DNA from: Rhabdophis nuchalis
Lineage: Eukaryota; Chordata; Lepidosauria; Squamata; Natricidae
Length of the DNA stretch: 64,000 bases
Direction: 5' to 3'
Assembly: GCA_039707465.1 (NCBI GenBank)
Contig: CM077652.1
Location: 36,496,618 to 36,560,617, forward strand
Shown: piece after piece, positions 44,547 to 59,500 of the stretch
How the letters are laid out: each line of letters begins with the position of its first letter
Numbering within the stretch: the stretch's first letter is position 1
Notes under the pieces: model-generated
Seen by the model: only the letters and a program-made list of their open reading frames with translations
The model's database searches: none
What the model was told of the DNA's origin: nothing
Translations under genes and position numbers: made by a program

Positions 44547-47500
44547 GTTGTTGTTGGGTCAGGAATACGAGGGGAAGAAAGAAAAAGAGAGAGGGAGGGA
44601 GGGAGGGAGGGGGGGGGGAGAGAATGAGTGGGAGAAGAGAGAAAGACCAGATTGTACTGGACACCTCTGGATTACATGGGTTGGGAGGAAAGGACAAGTA
44701 CTAACTGGTATCAGAATTAAGAGGGTTTACACCAGGGAAGCCCCATCAGAAGAATTCAGAACTATTAACAAAAGGATCTGAAGGGGCTTAACGGAAGGAC
44801 TGGGGACGGAGGGGTTTAACAGGTCATGGGAAGGAGCCACCATTGCCTTCCTCGTAAATCACAGTACCTGGTGTAATCGACCAGCGTGGAACCCGATCCA
44901 TCGGCTGCCGCCACTTTTCTCCTCAGTTTCCCCTTGGTTTTCTCTTGCTTCGCTTTGCTCGCCACCACCGGCTCAGGCTTCTCGGCTGAGGCTTCTTTCA
45001 CCGGGGGGACGCTGTCAGCACTGGCAATCTTCTTGCCCGTTTCTCGGTTCAGCTTAATCTTCTTTGCAGGAACGGCTGGTAAAACCGCTTTGTCCTTCTC
45101 AGGGGTCCTCTCTGCTTTCTCTGCTTCTGGGTCATTCTTCCCCTTTGGCAACGGCTTCGATTCTGCGACTTCTGGCTTGGACGCCTTCAGCGCTGGGGGG
45201 GTTTCAGGCTCCTTCTCAACTTTGTCCTCCATTTTCCTCTTCCTCTTTTCAGGTTTGGCATCTACTGGTTTGGTTTTTTCGGCGGGTTTCTTGGATTTTT
45301 CCTCCTTGCTGGACGGCTTCTCTTGCTTAGTCTCCTTGGGGTGCTCCTTCTTGGCCTTCTCATCCTTGGCGGACTTGGTCTCCGTGTACTCTTTTGCGCC
45401 CCGGGGGTGGGCTTTACGGGGGGTGCTTGGAGGCTTCTCGTCCTTCTGGGAAGAAGGTTTGGGGCCATCAGCCTTTGGCAATTCTTCCTTCACCTTTTTG
45501 GCAGGAGGTTCAGTCCGTGGGGATCTTTCACGGTCAGCCTCCGCCTTCTCCTGAGGGGCTGCTTTAGCCGGTTTGACTTGCACGTCCTTCTTGGTAGTGG
45601 TAGCCCCTTCGGAGGTCTTCTGCTTCGTCTTTTCCACCCTTCCCTTCGGCTTCTCTTTCCTCTCCTTGTCAGAGATGGGCTTAAAGGCAACTGAATCAGC
45701 ATCCATCGGCTCGTCCCGGACAGGTGTGGCATCGTCCCTGCTCGGGGGCACAAAAAGGGAGTCAGGTCTGCCCTCCTCGCCAGAAGCAGGCTTCCGTGAG
45801 CCCTCCAACAAGTCAGTGCTGGAAAAGCCGTCACCTTCTTCTCCCCTCCGTCTTTTCCGGTGTTTCTTGTGTCTATTCCCTTTTGCATCGCCTGAAGGGT
45901 TGTCCATTTCTTTGTCCTTCAGTTTGGTCATGTCTTTCATATTGTGACCCTCTCTTCCGGGCAGCTTTTCAGAGTAGCCGCCTCCTAGATTTCGGTTCCG
46001 ATGCCCAAGCCCTGCAGGATAATCATCTCTACGACCCCGAATGTAAGGAGAATTCTCTCTCCTTGGTCCAGGAGGGCCAAATCGTTCTGGGGAGAAGTTC
46101 TCTCTGTTAAGCAAAGGTCTGGGTTGAGCTCCAGCTGGGAAGCCCTTAAAGTATTTTTCATACCATTCTCTGTAGGTCTCCCCCCAATCGCGGTATCTCT
46201 CCTTCTCAAAGGGGTCTCTCATATCCACAGATCTCCCATAATATGCTTTCATGTCATAAACTGGGACTTCTCGGTAGCGACCAAAATACTCCCGTTCCCC
46301 TTCTCCCTGAGGAACGGGCCTCTTATTCGGGGACTGGCCTCTGTACGCTGGAGATCTTGACCGAGAATGATACCTTCTGTAGGGGGGGGACCTAGACCTA
46401 GAGCGATGATATCCGTGTGATCTTGACCTGGAGCGGTAATTACGGCTCTTGCCCTTGCCCCTCCGGCCATAGGGGGGCGACCTCGAGTAGGAGCGAGAAT
46501 GGGAGCGGCTGAAGGACCGAGAGTACGAGCGAGAGCGGGACGAGCCAGATCTTGACTTGGAGTACGTGTAGGAACTTCTTGAGTAGGAAGATGCACTATA
46601 TGGTGATTTGGACCTGGAACACAAGGAAAAGAAATGTTCAATTGTAGCTTCTGAATTTTCTTGCAAAAATTACCTTGCATCGCAGAGACAAGAGAATTCT
46701 GCAGTATTTTTTAAAAATACTGACGTTCGCTATATACAATTCAAAAACAGGTTAATAACACTTTGTGCTGACCCCATAGGACTTTTTCAGTTTTTAGAAA
46801 AGGATTCTGAAATTTTCAGAAAGAGTTCATCAAATGTCTACTCCGGCAGTTCCCTAGACTGTGGCTGGATATCAGCTAGAATCTTGCAAAGGGTCCAAAA
46901 TTGACAGGACACCTGTGCAGGTGTACAAAATGGATTCCCAATCTCTGTGCAGAACCGCTATGAACCTTCTAGAGCTGTGTTGCCTGCAAGGCTAGGCTCT
47001 CAAGCTGCCTTGCTGCACACCTGGACGATGGACAACTGCTGCTTCGGTTCCTCAGGACCAGGCCAGAGAATTGGCCAAAAATGTCTAAGAGGCCCCAGGG
47101 AAATTTGGGTGAATGCCACTCAATTGAGCTCGACCTCTCCACTGCTAATTTGCTTTAAAACAATACATTGTTTTAAATTTGGCATGGGTTATAAACTTCT
47201 CAGATGACGTTTAATAGAAAGCAGGCTAGAATTTGATTGCAAATAAGACTTTCTGCCCCTCAGAAAACAAGCCATGACTAATTGGCATTTTCCTGCTATT
47301 GTGAATCAAGAAGCCAGGGGGTTAGGAGGTTATGCCTCCAAGGGTTGTATTGGAAAGAGACCTGCTTAGGGGAGAGTGCAGGAGACAGCCCGTGTCTATG
47401 AAGGAGACAAGTGGAGCTGGGCTAGATGCAACTCCTGGGTGACGGCGAGGAGAGTCTAGGATGCTGGCAGAGAATGCAGCAACAGCCATGATTTAGCCCT

Positions 47501-50500
47501 GGCCACAGGTGGATGCAAGCAGAGGCCAACCAGGAGCTCCTGGGACAAGATGGGCATGCAACCTCTTTGGTTTGCTTCCTGCCTCCTTTTCCAAGGCAGC
47601 TGTTCCCTGAGAAATGACTGCGGAGCACACAGAGGCCAGAGTGATACTGGCCTGGCCTTGCCTGCCCAGCTGTCAGCTGGAAGGGCAAGGAAGATAGGGT
47701 GGCAGGCAAATGGAGATGCCTGTTCTCACCACTATCACCAACTGCTCATTACCAGCAGAAATGACCGGCCTAAGCACCCTGCTCAGTGCAGGATTAGGAA
47801 CGCAGCCACTCTTTGGCCTGTCCAGTGGGGCGTGGAGCCCCACTTCCTCAGCCTGGGGCAGAAAGCTGTTAATATTGTGTTGCACTGGTGAGATGGGTGA
47901 TAGAAATGATATAAAGGGTACCCCACGTGCCTGGTCCACATGTGACCCTGGAAAAGCAAGAGCTAGAGATGCCCAGGCTCAAGGATGGGCAGTGTAGCCT
48001 CCTGAGCACCTCAGACTGGGCAGGGCAGAAATGCTCAGACCATTTTGGCTTTTGCTTTTAATAGCACACCGCCATGGATGCCTTAAGCCCAGCAAAGACT
48101 GAAAGCATCCATTACACTTCCATGTGCACGGGGGGATGGGGCGCCAAGATCCAAAATGGCTGCCTTAAGCCTCTACAGGTGTCGGTGCTCCCTTCATTCA
48201 GCTACTTCTGACCCTGCCCACTAAAATAATAAAAGTCTGCTCCACCAGAAGCTAACCCTCCACAGCTCCCAGTCAGGAGACCAGCTGAAAAGGGCTGCCC
48301 ACCCTTCTTCTGGATGCAAAGCAGGTGCTCCTCCCATTGCAGGTGAGGGAAGGTCCCCTGGAAGCAGCAGACAGATTGCCTGGAATCCGCTCTTGCCAAG
48401 AATAATTTCTGCTCACCGTGTGGCCGTTGTACAAGAAAACGTCACATTCAGGCATTGAGATGGGATAAGGAGTATATAATTGTGATTTTGGGGCTTATAC
48501 ATATTATATTAGGTGTTGGCTACCTGGGTGTTGTTTTATATTTAAGTTAAGTGGCATAAAAGCAGCGGGACTAAATAAACAAATTCGGATAGACACGTTT
48601 AAAAAATTACCGGGAATAAGAACGCCTGCGTTCCTTCTGAATTTTTTTATATTCCATCAGTTCTTTAGCAAAATCATTTGTAAACTCATCAAGCTTTGAC
48701 TTTTTCTTTTCCCTGTTAAAATAAGAAAAACATTGTGCTGCAATGCAATTCTGTACTGATAAAGCAGGCACTAAGAGTACTAACTCAAACAAGGACTGCA
48801 TGCCACATATTACTAAAATGCGAATCATCGGCTTTTTTTGAAAGACGTTTCATAGTATTTTATCAGAATTACAAGTTTCTGGGTTTTAGATCTGAAGGCT
48901 GGTAGTGAAAAACCAACATCTGAAATCTCACGTTATATGTCATGTTTGCTCGCAGCACACGCATTTTGAGCACAGCTGCAGCCAAACCGTCTACTGAAAC
49001 AGAAGAATGAAATATAACGGAACTTCATCCAGAGCCAAATACTTACTCCTCTTTAAGTCTCCGTTGCTCTCTGTAAAACTCCTCCCTAGATAAAGGAGGT
49101 GCTTGGGTCGTTGGGATGGTATTTGAGTGAGCCGTTGGTACTGGTGTTGGTACCCATGGTGTTGATATGTTTGCTGGAGCCGGGGGGTATCCCGGAGGGG
49201 GGACAGTGTACCCAGCTGGTGGAGGCTGACCAGGTGGAAATTGAGGAGGAAACTGTGGTGGAGGTACCCCCGGTGGAAGAGGAAGTGCGTGGGGAGGAGG
49301 AGGATACAGGGGAGGTGGAGGCACGGGCACAAAGACTGGTGTTGAGGCTGGCAGTGTTGGGGCCTGAGTCCTTTGTGTACGATCACTATGCGGGCGTCCT
49401 CGGTTTGAACTTCTAAAGAAACCCAAAAACATGTTGTCACTGAGTGTCACACTTGTCTTTTGTTCGCAAGAGAGGAGGAACGTGAAACGGAGAGAGCATT
49501 CTTCTGCCTATGCTGTCTTACAGCTCAACCACAGACTAAGCTGTTCTGCCATCCTCCCTCTGCAGCTCTCCCCACAACGCGGTCCCCATAGACACTGGCA
49601 CATTGGCTACGTTCTGCTTCCGACCCATCTCCCACAGCAGTGGCTGCACTCTGCACCTCAACTCCCTTCCCAGAACCGCCTTTGAGTCTTTCTAGGCTAA
49701 CTAAACTAGAATTAACAGTTAGAGGGTTGGGTTTTCTAGCTTTGGCTGTATTTGATAATATAGTATTTTGCCTCCAAAAATGCTAAATTCTAATATTGAT
49801 ATGATTGAGATACTTTTCTAATCTTATACCCAACACTATGAACAAATGTGTTACATTTCCTTGCTCATTTTAGTCCAGAGACAGATTTAAAGTATTGCTC
49901 ATTACTGTAGGATTGGAGCCCTTTTGGTAGCAACTGATGCTCCCTATGTATATACAAACAGCTATTTAATATGATTATGTTCTACACTTGCTGCCTAAGA
50001 ATGCCACACACACACACACACACACACACACAAATGCACACACACACAAATGCACGCACACAGAGATATATATTCTGAAAGGATACTTACGGCTCCCAGC
50101 CTGACCTACTGGCTGCAGAGCGGACAGGATTTGTTCTCATTGGCTGACCTGTGTGGAGAAGAAGTTGCTTTCAATACGGATGGCAGATACGCCACTTGCT
50201 TATGACAAGAGTGATCCAAGCTGTGCAAACTTACCCATGGTGGGTATTGAATGCCCATGAGAACTCAGCTGCCCAGTCAAGGCTGGCTGTCCAAGCACAG
50301 GAACCTGATAGCCCTTTGGGAAGGAAACGGAAGGGGATTAATTGCTGCGAGTGGGGTTGTAAAATACACCAGCCGGTTCCATGCGGAAACAAAGCTTACC
50401 TTCTCTTCCAGCACAGTGTTAATTGATAAAGAGGAAGGTGGCTTTGAGTGATCGGAGGCCAACATAACAGCAGCAGCTGGTCCGAGACCATCACCCTCCC

Positions 50501-53500
50501 TGGAGCGAAACAAACAATTTCCAGGTTAGGAACTGCAGGGTATTTGGTAATAAAATTGGGAAGCAGGAACATTATCTTCATTATTACAAGCACATAGAGG
50601 AAAAATGGGAAATGTATTTAATTACTAGAAAGGCATTTGACAACAGAGTTAAAGCTATAGTAAATATATAATTATACATGTCTATGGTTACAAAGTTACA
50701 AAGAGCTGGAAAAGTGACAGATAAAGTAAAGGTGAAATTTGAAAAATTAGAATATCGTGCAAAAGTTCATTTATTTCAGTAATGCAACTTAAAAGGGGAA
50801 AATATATGAGATAAGACTCATTACATGCAAAGCAAGATAGTTCAAGCCGTGATTTGTCATAATTGTGATGATTATGGCGTACAGCTCATGAAAACCCCAA
50901 ATCCACAATCTCAGAAAATTAGAATATTACATGAAATCAATAAAACAAGGATTGTACATAGAACAATATCGGACCTCTGAAAAGTATAAGCATGCATATG
51001 TACTCAGTACTTGGTTTGGGCCCCTATTGCAGCAATGCTTTCTATACCAAGGAAAGATAAACAGATAGGAAACAGAAAGATAGGAAACAGAAAGATAAAC
51101 AGATAGGAAAGTTCTGCTGGAGGTGCTCTCTGCTATCATTAACGTCATTTTCTAGTAATTTTTAATTTAGTAAGTCACAGACAGGTCTTATAATATCACA
51201 GAGCACCAAACCTCATCCTGTCTTGAGATAGTGACTTACTTTCCACTCATTAGGAAGAGCAGAAAGCAGTTATATTAGACATGTTACAAGATAAACGCAG
51301 CTATCATTTACTAAGTCCAATTTTCTAGATACATGAATCAATAAATAAGCACAAGAACTGCCTAACACAACATATTGATTAAAATGTGGTTGGCTAGTAT
51401 AACTTGAAAAACCTAGCGACTGATCAAGTCAGTTTATAACATCTTTTTCCATGTCATTCGTTGTCATTTTAAAGCCACTTTTAAATCAATCTTTATCTAG
51501 TAATATAAAGCTTGTTCCTCTTCTATAACATCTTTAAACAAAGTGTACCTGTCGAGGCAGACTCTTAAAATTAACTTCTGAGTTCATTGTTCAAAAACGT
51601 ATTTCAATATGTGCAATGTTAAAATATTTTACTTCGTTCTGTAACTGTAACTTGAGTTTTGAATGTTCTTTTCCTTTAATTATAATCCCTCTAGTATCAC
51701 ATATTTTAAAGTCTTCTAATTTTTTACAGAATTCAAAACAAAAAGCTTTTTCCTACAGGAAGGATTCTTTATAATCAATTCCCAAATGCTATTTAGACTT
51801 TATCAGGGCCCTTAGTCCATTTGTAGGTTTCTAACATTATATTAACCACTCTTTGCCTGATTCCCCCCCCCCCAATAAAATGCTTCGTGATGAGATCTGT
51901 AAAGGCATTTTAAGGCACAATTTGAGTTTATAGCTATTTCAAATTCTCAATATGGCACTTCTAATATAATGATTGTTAAATGATTTTTTAATGATCTACA
52001 TTATCCTTAACTTTATCATGCCACAGAAAACCAAACCAAAACTCAGGTTTGGCTCTTCTAATTCTAAACTTCTTATTTCTCAGGGCGTCCACTCTTTCAT
52101 CCAAACCAAGCAACAGGTGGCAAAATACAGTTTCCAATCAGGCAGTCCCAAGCATCCTCATTCCTTTCTATCTTGGAGGATTTTATATTTAATTCTTGGC
52201 TTTGCTACACAATACAAACGTAGAGGGAGCTTCCTGCCATTACTTAAATGGTGCATTAGTTATCAAAATAGGCATCGTTTGAAACAAAAACATCATTCTA
52301 GAAACAGATTTATTTTTAAGAGAAATTCTCCCCAACGTCAAGTTTAATTTTTCCCATCTCCAACATGTTCTTCTTAATTTTAATTTCCTGTCTTAATTGT
52401 TCTGAAATAACATACAAAGTTTATACATATGGTTTATTCTATGCAACTGACAAAGTATATAGAGGATTTTCAAAATTAAAACTTGTTTAAACCAGTTCCT
52501 ATGATTCAGTATTTTTCAACCTTACAGATGTGTGGGGATTGCAATTTTTAAAATTCTAGTCAGCTTGCTAATTAAAATGTATTTGGAGGAGATCATGGAT
52601 CAAACTAGTTTCAATGATCATCAATTTAATGGTAACTAGTTTGCCCCAGATTTTAAGAGTCTTCTGAATGTAGCCAAAATCTGATAAAAGTATTTTACTT
52701 ACACACAACACTGATTCAAGATTTAAGTACAGCTTAAATTCACATTAAGTCTTTGAAAAATAGAGGATACAAATATAGGAACTGAATCAATTCCTGGAGG
52801 TTGCATAGTTTAGTTTCCTCCAACATTCTTTGAAATTCAAAAACACAATCATTCATGGAAGCATTTGTGCAATATTATTCTAAGAGTGGATGGAAACAGG
52901 TTAAAATAATAATAATAATAATAATGATTTAATTTATAGACCGCTCCTCTCCCCGTAGGGACTCGGAGCGGTGCACAGGGAAAACTAAAACCACAATACA
53001 ATAAATATACAAATACAATTAAAAACAAATTAAATCTGGGCCTGTGCTAAAATCCCCTTAACCTGCTAAAATACCCAATTAAAACAGCTAAACCCTGTAG
53101 AGAGAGGCTACCCAAGGCCGGCCAAACGGAAAGTTGAAAACAGGCTAATTTCTTGATGAAGGACTTAACCATCCTATCCAATTTGAAGTCTCATTTCCAG
53201 TGGCAGAAATGTCAAAATAGTTTGTGTGCTCTGTGGGGATCATGGGACCAATGAAGATTCTCGCACTGGATGAAAGGCCTCGAAGGATGCAGGAGGACAT
53301 GTGGTATTTTAGACATGTCGGAGATAAATGCAGGAAGGAATGCCACCTCCCCACTCTAGTTCACTTACCGGAAAGGTCCTTCAGGCTTATCAATGTGAAT
53401 TGCCAGAGACATTGCTGTAGGCACATCACCGACTGAGGTGGAGGCAGACTGATTCATGGCCAACGCGCTTGCTGCAAGGGGGGCTTGGCCAGGAGTCAAA

Positions 53501-56500
53501 GATAAGGGGGGAGATGCAGTGGCATGAACCGAAGCAGAAGTGACTGGGAGGATAAGGGGATCCTGTTGCCTGGAGCCTGTTGGCCTCGGCACAGAAGGCA
53601 CATTCCGCTGAACCGCTGGTCTTGGTGGGGGGACTTGCTTGCGGAGCCTTTTAGTGTAGCCTGTTTCATTTTTGAAGTTATTTACAGCCTAAAGAGAGAA
53701 ACAAAGGAGTAGTCAAAACTGTCTGAAATAACATCACAGCTTATCTTTCAGAAGGGTTATTTTACTGGGTATCAGAGACAAGGGCTACACCTGGCTTGCC
53801 TATGTCACTTGGTTACTTATTAAATGAGTCTTCTGGGTTCACACATACATTAAACTGTCCAGACTGAATTTGCACAACAGGCTAAGCAAACGGCTACCCA
53901 CCAAGATTAACACTAATCAGGAGTAATGTATGATCCAAATAGACTACAATTCACCTATCTACCCTAGTGTGATGTAAATAGAGTAACCAGCAGAATAGGT
54001 TTCCCATCTTTGTACAGAAGATTAACATTCATTTGGTCTTGTTATAGGAGGAAGAGAAACACCTGGATAATTCTGTCAAATTACTGACAAATCAACCAGA
54101 TTAATGATCATTTCCTTCCAAATGCTCAACACAAAATCTCACTCAGAATAGCCTAAAGCAATTAAAACAGCAGGGAAGGTGCCCTCAGAGAGTTTAATAT
54201 AGGTAGTTACCTGGCGTAAAAATTTGTTGGCAATTAAATTATCAGGAGACACATCTGTCTGATGACAAGTTGGACAAGTATGTTCCTCTGATTCTAGCAA
54301 GGATGTTCGGATACCTGTAAATGATTTGAAAATTCCATATTAAATGTGAATATTACAACCAGAGCATGTTATGCATAGATGGATAAGTGTCGCACAGTTA
54401 TATGGAACTTTTAACAGTCACCAATGTCTAAAGGGTGCTAAATTTAAAGTGTGGCATCACAGTGAGAACTTGGAAAACCTAATTATATGTTCTGGGCATC
54501 ACAGTTTGAAAGAGCTATGGAGAAGTTAGAACAGATTTGGGAAAAATCTGCCAGGATAATAAGGAATCTGGAACCAACGTCCCAGACTGAAAACAGCAAG
54601 AGAAAACAGCAAGAGAAAACAGAGGGGGGGATTTGACAGTGAAATCTAAAAGCTTGTCACTTGTAAAAGAGGGCAGATCTCTTTTTCACTCAGATCAAGG
54701 AGTTCAAATTAAGAGAGATTCAGGATGGAGGGGAATTCCTTAGATGATGGCCATCGACTGGGGATGGTTTGGCAGGTACCTCCACTGAGCAGGGAGGTTG
54801 CACATATACAGCATGCCGTCACAACTGAGGACGCCACTTCCATATGGAGTCAAAAGGTTTATAAACCAGCATTTTGAATTGTTCCTGGAAACCAATAGGA
54901 AGCCAATGGGGAGGCTGAAGAAGAGATGTAACTCTGAACAATCAGATTTTACATGCCTGCACATGGGATGCTGTATTTGGTACCAACGGAAGCTTCTGAA
55001 CAGACTTCCAGGCAGCACAAGTTAGAATACATTTTCAAGACTCATACCAATTACCAGTATGATACTGGCAAGAAATTGCCCTCCCCTTGTGTTGCACCTC
55101 CTTGCATTATGTATGAATGTGCACAAGGAAGCCCCAGGTGGGAGGGGGCTTGGAATGGAACGTATTATTGTTGGTTTTTGTATTTCGTTAATACAAAATA
55201 AATAGAATGGAATATTCAGCAATATTCTGAGCAATGGTCTAATCATATTTCCTACAGGGGTTTTTCTATAATTTATTTATTTATTTTTTGGGTCAGCAGT
55301 CTCCCCTCTGATTTTTTAATCTTTCCTTTGCCAGCTTGTTCCTCTAAACCAAATCTGCTCTATTTCCATCCAGTTTTTGTAGACGTATCATACTGCCAGT
55401 GTTCCCATCATCTTTAAATAACTTATTTCCAACATTCTGCTGGATTGGAAAGAATTTAAAAAGTCCAATAATGCATAATCTATATGGAAAACCGTACATG
55501 AAGTTATCAGGGCAACAGAGGACATCAGAGGACAGGTACACAATGCTGAGGTTCAAGAACACTGCTCTGCACAAACACAGGTCTATCCATTTGATACACT
55601 GAGAATCTGAGAATGGGCAGCTTACAAACTCACATTCATCACAGTAGCTGTTTCCACAACAGGGAATCACCACAGCATCAGTCATTATATCCTTGCAGAT
55701 CAGACATAACAATTCATCTGGAATAGGGTCATCTTCCTCCGAGGAAGAGGACGGTTCCTCTGGCAAGAAAGGGGGCTTTTCCTTCTTCCCAATGGCATAA
55801 GCCTCACTGGAAGGGGGAAAAAAAATCCTTCCGTGAAATCTTTTGTCTCCTTTGTGGAAGTAAAAGAAGTATGAAGCATGTTATAAAGTTGAGGACGTAT
55901 CCTAATGTTTTTCTTCCACATTCTTGTACAGTTTGGACAAATTAACAGAAGCATGAATTCTAAAGCTGCATTTTAATTGAAGAAACAATAATTTTACATT
56001 AGTGAACTTGGCAGAGGCAGGATGGTTCCTCAAAAAAGTTCAGCTAAGGCGAAAGAAAAGATAAAAAGTGAATTGATACAATTCTAAAACCTATAATCAC
56101 AGATGTACAGTTCCCAAGTATTATTAATCAATAAACAAAAACAGAACATTAGAAAGATAAGAGTTCCATAACCAGTCAATTTACTATTAACCATCTAACC
56201 AATCTGTATTGCTAATTTCAGTTTTTTAGACAATTTCCAGGCAAATTTAAATGAGGATCTTTTGCAAAGATCTCTATTACTTACGCATCAATAGTAGGAA
56301 TAGCGTATTTCCCTGTGTTGGTAAGCATAGCACCCTTAGTATTAGGATCCTGCACTTCCATCATGAAACTTCGTGGAATTCCAGTACTCTTCTTAATCCT
56401 TGGAACAGACTCAAAGTTCTTGTCCTGTTAAGAAAAAACAACAGAAACATTGTTTAAAATCTACTTCCTGCAACTCCTGCCAACTTTATCTGCACATAAT

Positions 56501-59500
56501 TGTTTTGATCGGTGGACAGATTTTGTAGCTTTACACAGAATTGTATACAAATCAAGTCAGTTCTCATTAGAAAAAACCCAAACAATTCTACTCCCCTTTG
56601 GAGGACAGATCCAGAGATGGACAAGGTGGTTTATCACAACCAGCAACATCTTCTACTAATACTCCAATTTATAGGTCTTTACCTCCCCCCTCCTTTGCTC
56701 CCAAGACTGAAATACAAAGACAGATGCTGCTGAATGGGTTGCCTTTGCTTGCCCATCCTGCCAGCCACAATACCTCTAAACTACGTATCCCCAAAGACTC
56801 CCTAGTTAGCTTAGCATGAGGGAATCTCTCTCCCCAGTGAACTTAAAAATAGGACTAGACTGCCATCAGGAAACAAAAGGCAAGCTACTTCAACAATCGA
56901 GACAAGGCCAATCTTACCCCATTGGTTGGGCAGCTCTTTATGTAATGACCAGGTTTTCCACAACGAAAACAAGTGTATGATGGTGGTGGCGGTCCCAGGG
57001 GTTTCTTCATGTAACTAAAAAGGTGCAAGAAAAAAAGTGTGGAACTTTGCAGATTGTTTTTTTAAAAAAAAAATGTAACTATGTAAATTGTTCCAAAATT
57101 AGCTTTTTTGCTTCGGTTTGGTGGGTGACATGGTTAAAACTTACTTGATCGGATCATATTCGTGGCCAGACTGTGACATCATTGCTTTAATTTTATCTTC
57201 TTCAGAAGCATTGGCTTCAGCCAGATTGGCGGTCTGTTCAATAGGTAATCATTTGACAACACACATTAGAAAACACATTTAAAGCCATCCAGTCAAAGAC
57301 AACACCACTCATCCAATCCTGTAAAGAGCAGCACAATGCTAGCTAAAGTTGTCTCAAAAACAGCTCAGATTATCCTGAAGATGTTCCAGGGAGTCCTTAT
57401 GCCATTTACATGATGTTTATGTGCCTGTTGCGCTAAGCTAATTTAATCAAAACAAAACCTGCTGTTTTCTTTGCTGGAATACTTTGTGCATCAGGCTATT
57501 TGTACTTTACACAAATGGTTGTGAACGTGTACCTGTTTCTTTGGATAAATTTAAGTGGCCTAAAGCTAAATCTTTTGATAGGTGCCTTGTTCAATATTTA
57601 TAGATTAAAAAGCCATGAATTTTAAGAGGTTTATCTTGGAATGATAAGGTGCAATTCATGGTCTCCATTTGCAGGTTAGCATTATTTTACACTTAGAAAT
57701 ATTAAAACAGCAATTATCATCCTGAAAACTGACATTTCATATCTAAGACTATTTTTAAACGTTGGGAAATTACTTGTAAAACCCCTTCTGGTATCTATAA
57801 AAGTAAAAATGAAGGAATACGGCTAATGTATCCAGAAAGATGTAAACAAGATTGAACAAGTAACTTTCTGCCAAGTAGGCCACACAATATGCTTTGGGCA
57901 CACAACTTTCAGGATGATAGCCCCTTCAGGGTGCAAGTCATAGTTGTGATTGTATAGCTAATAAACTTGTTAAAATGGGTCATTGCACACTAAATATTGA
58001 TATAAGCAAGGTTGAAGGGATTGGTTATTAATTGCTCAGATATCCAATCACCTAACATTCAGATCGTCCATACACACTTTTTAATACATTCATCCACAAA
58101 AGCAAACAGCTAGTTTCAACGTTTTATTAAACAGTTGATTAAAATACATAACGTTTCTTAACAATGCAAATTAACAACTATGAAATTGTTCACATTTACA
58201 GAAAACTATTTTACAAGTACTTAGCTAATTTGTTTGAACCCAAACAGGTTTACAGAACATATCCATTAGCACAGAACATTAGTAGGAATAGACCAAAATT
58301 CAAATATGGCATTTAATACACAGTAGGAATAAAACAAAACTGTTAAATGCATTCCCTCTATGTAAGAACTATCAGCACCAAAGAGGTTAAAGTAAGTAAC
58401 AGTTTTGAACTGCTTTATAATATATAAAATATTCTGCATTTGACAGAAATACTCTCTGTGAAGTTCTACCTGAAACTTAAAATTGTACAGCTCTTGGACA
58501 TTTTTTTCACATCTCAGAAAAATAAACTTGACATAAGGTTACAAAACCGAGGACAAATCTAAGGACAGCACTAATGGAAACCAGACTTGCTCGATATAAA
58601 TTAAATATTCGCAAACGCATGTCAAAATTTCCAAACTAGAAAACGTAGTTTATTTTTGAAAAAATACAACTCCAGCCTTTGTTCACAAAAAGACATATGA
58701 AATATAAGGCAATACTGCTTCTAACTCAAAATTTTAAAGAGCAGCCATTTATTTGGGTATGTTATCACTAGTGCTTTCCCAGACAAAATTACACATTACT
58801 AAGCAGAAAGGCAAGCAGTTTCATTGCAAACAAAGTTGATACAACAGTTTAAGGTCACAATTGCCCGTATGCCACACATACACATTGGTATATTCCTATA
58901 GATACATTTACACAGTCTGTGTTCAAACAAATTAGTTGCATAGCTATTGCCCACTGTATATACTACAAGGGTACAACTGATGAAATTATTTGATGCAAAT
59001 TATTGCTCTATCTCTGGCTTTGAGTGCAGGTTCCCCAAATAATCATATAAAGTGTCCATGTGATAGGGAAATACTTCTCTGCTGACTGCTGCACAGAGAA
59101 ATCCTAGGAGTCCATAAATAGTATTAAAATTCTTCTTTAAAATTGTGCTATTTTTCCAATGCAAAATTAATGTAACGTATCAAAGAAAACAGCTTCAGAA
59201 GTGCTTCTTCTTTGTGTCTTGAAGATGAATAAAACTGCAACATTATGTTGAGGCTGATAAGGTACTCCCCTTCTATCTTCCCATACTGGGAACTACTCTT
59301 TACAGGATAGTAATTAATAAATACACACATTTCCAATGTTTAAACTTAATAGTTTTTGCATCTATAACAGAAATTAAAGGTATAAATATCACAGCAGAAA
59401 ACATTCAAAATACCAAGCAAGCAACAATATATTCTGTTATATTTGACAAATATATGTGTATATACCTTTGTTAGCTGGGCCAGAGAAATAGATGCAGAAG

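Noticed and set aside
42632..45694. Long plus-strand frames opposite RBBP6 exons
   Set aside because: They are antisense shadows of the GC-rich, Lys/Ser-rich RBBP6 exons.
49980..50060. CRISPR-like or structured repeat
   Set aside because: It is a plain CA dinucleotide repeat.
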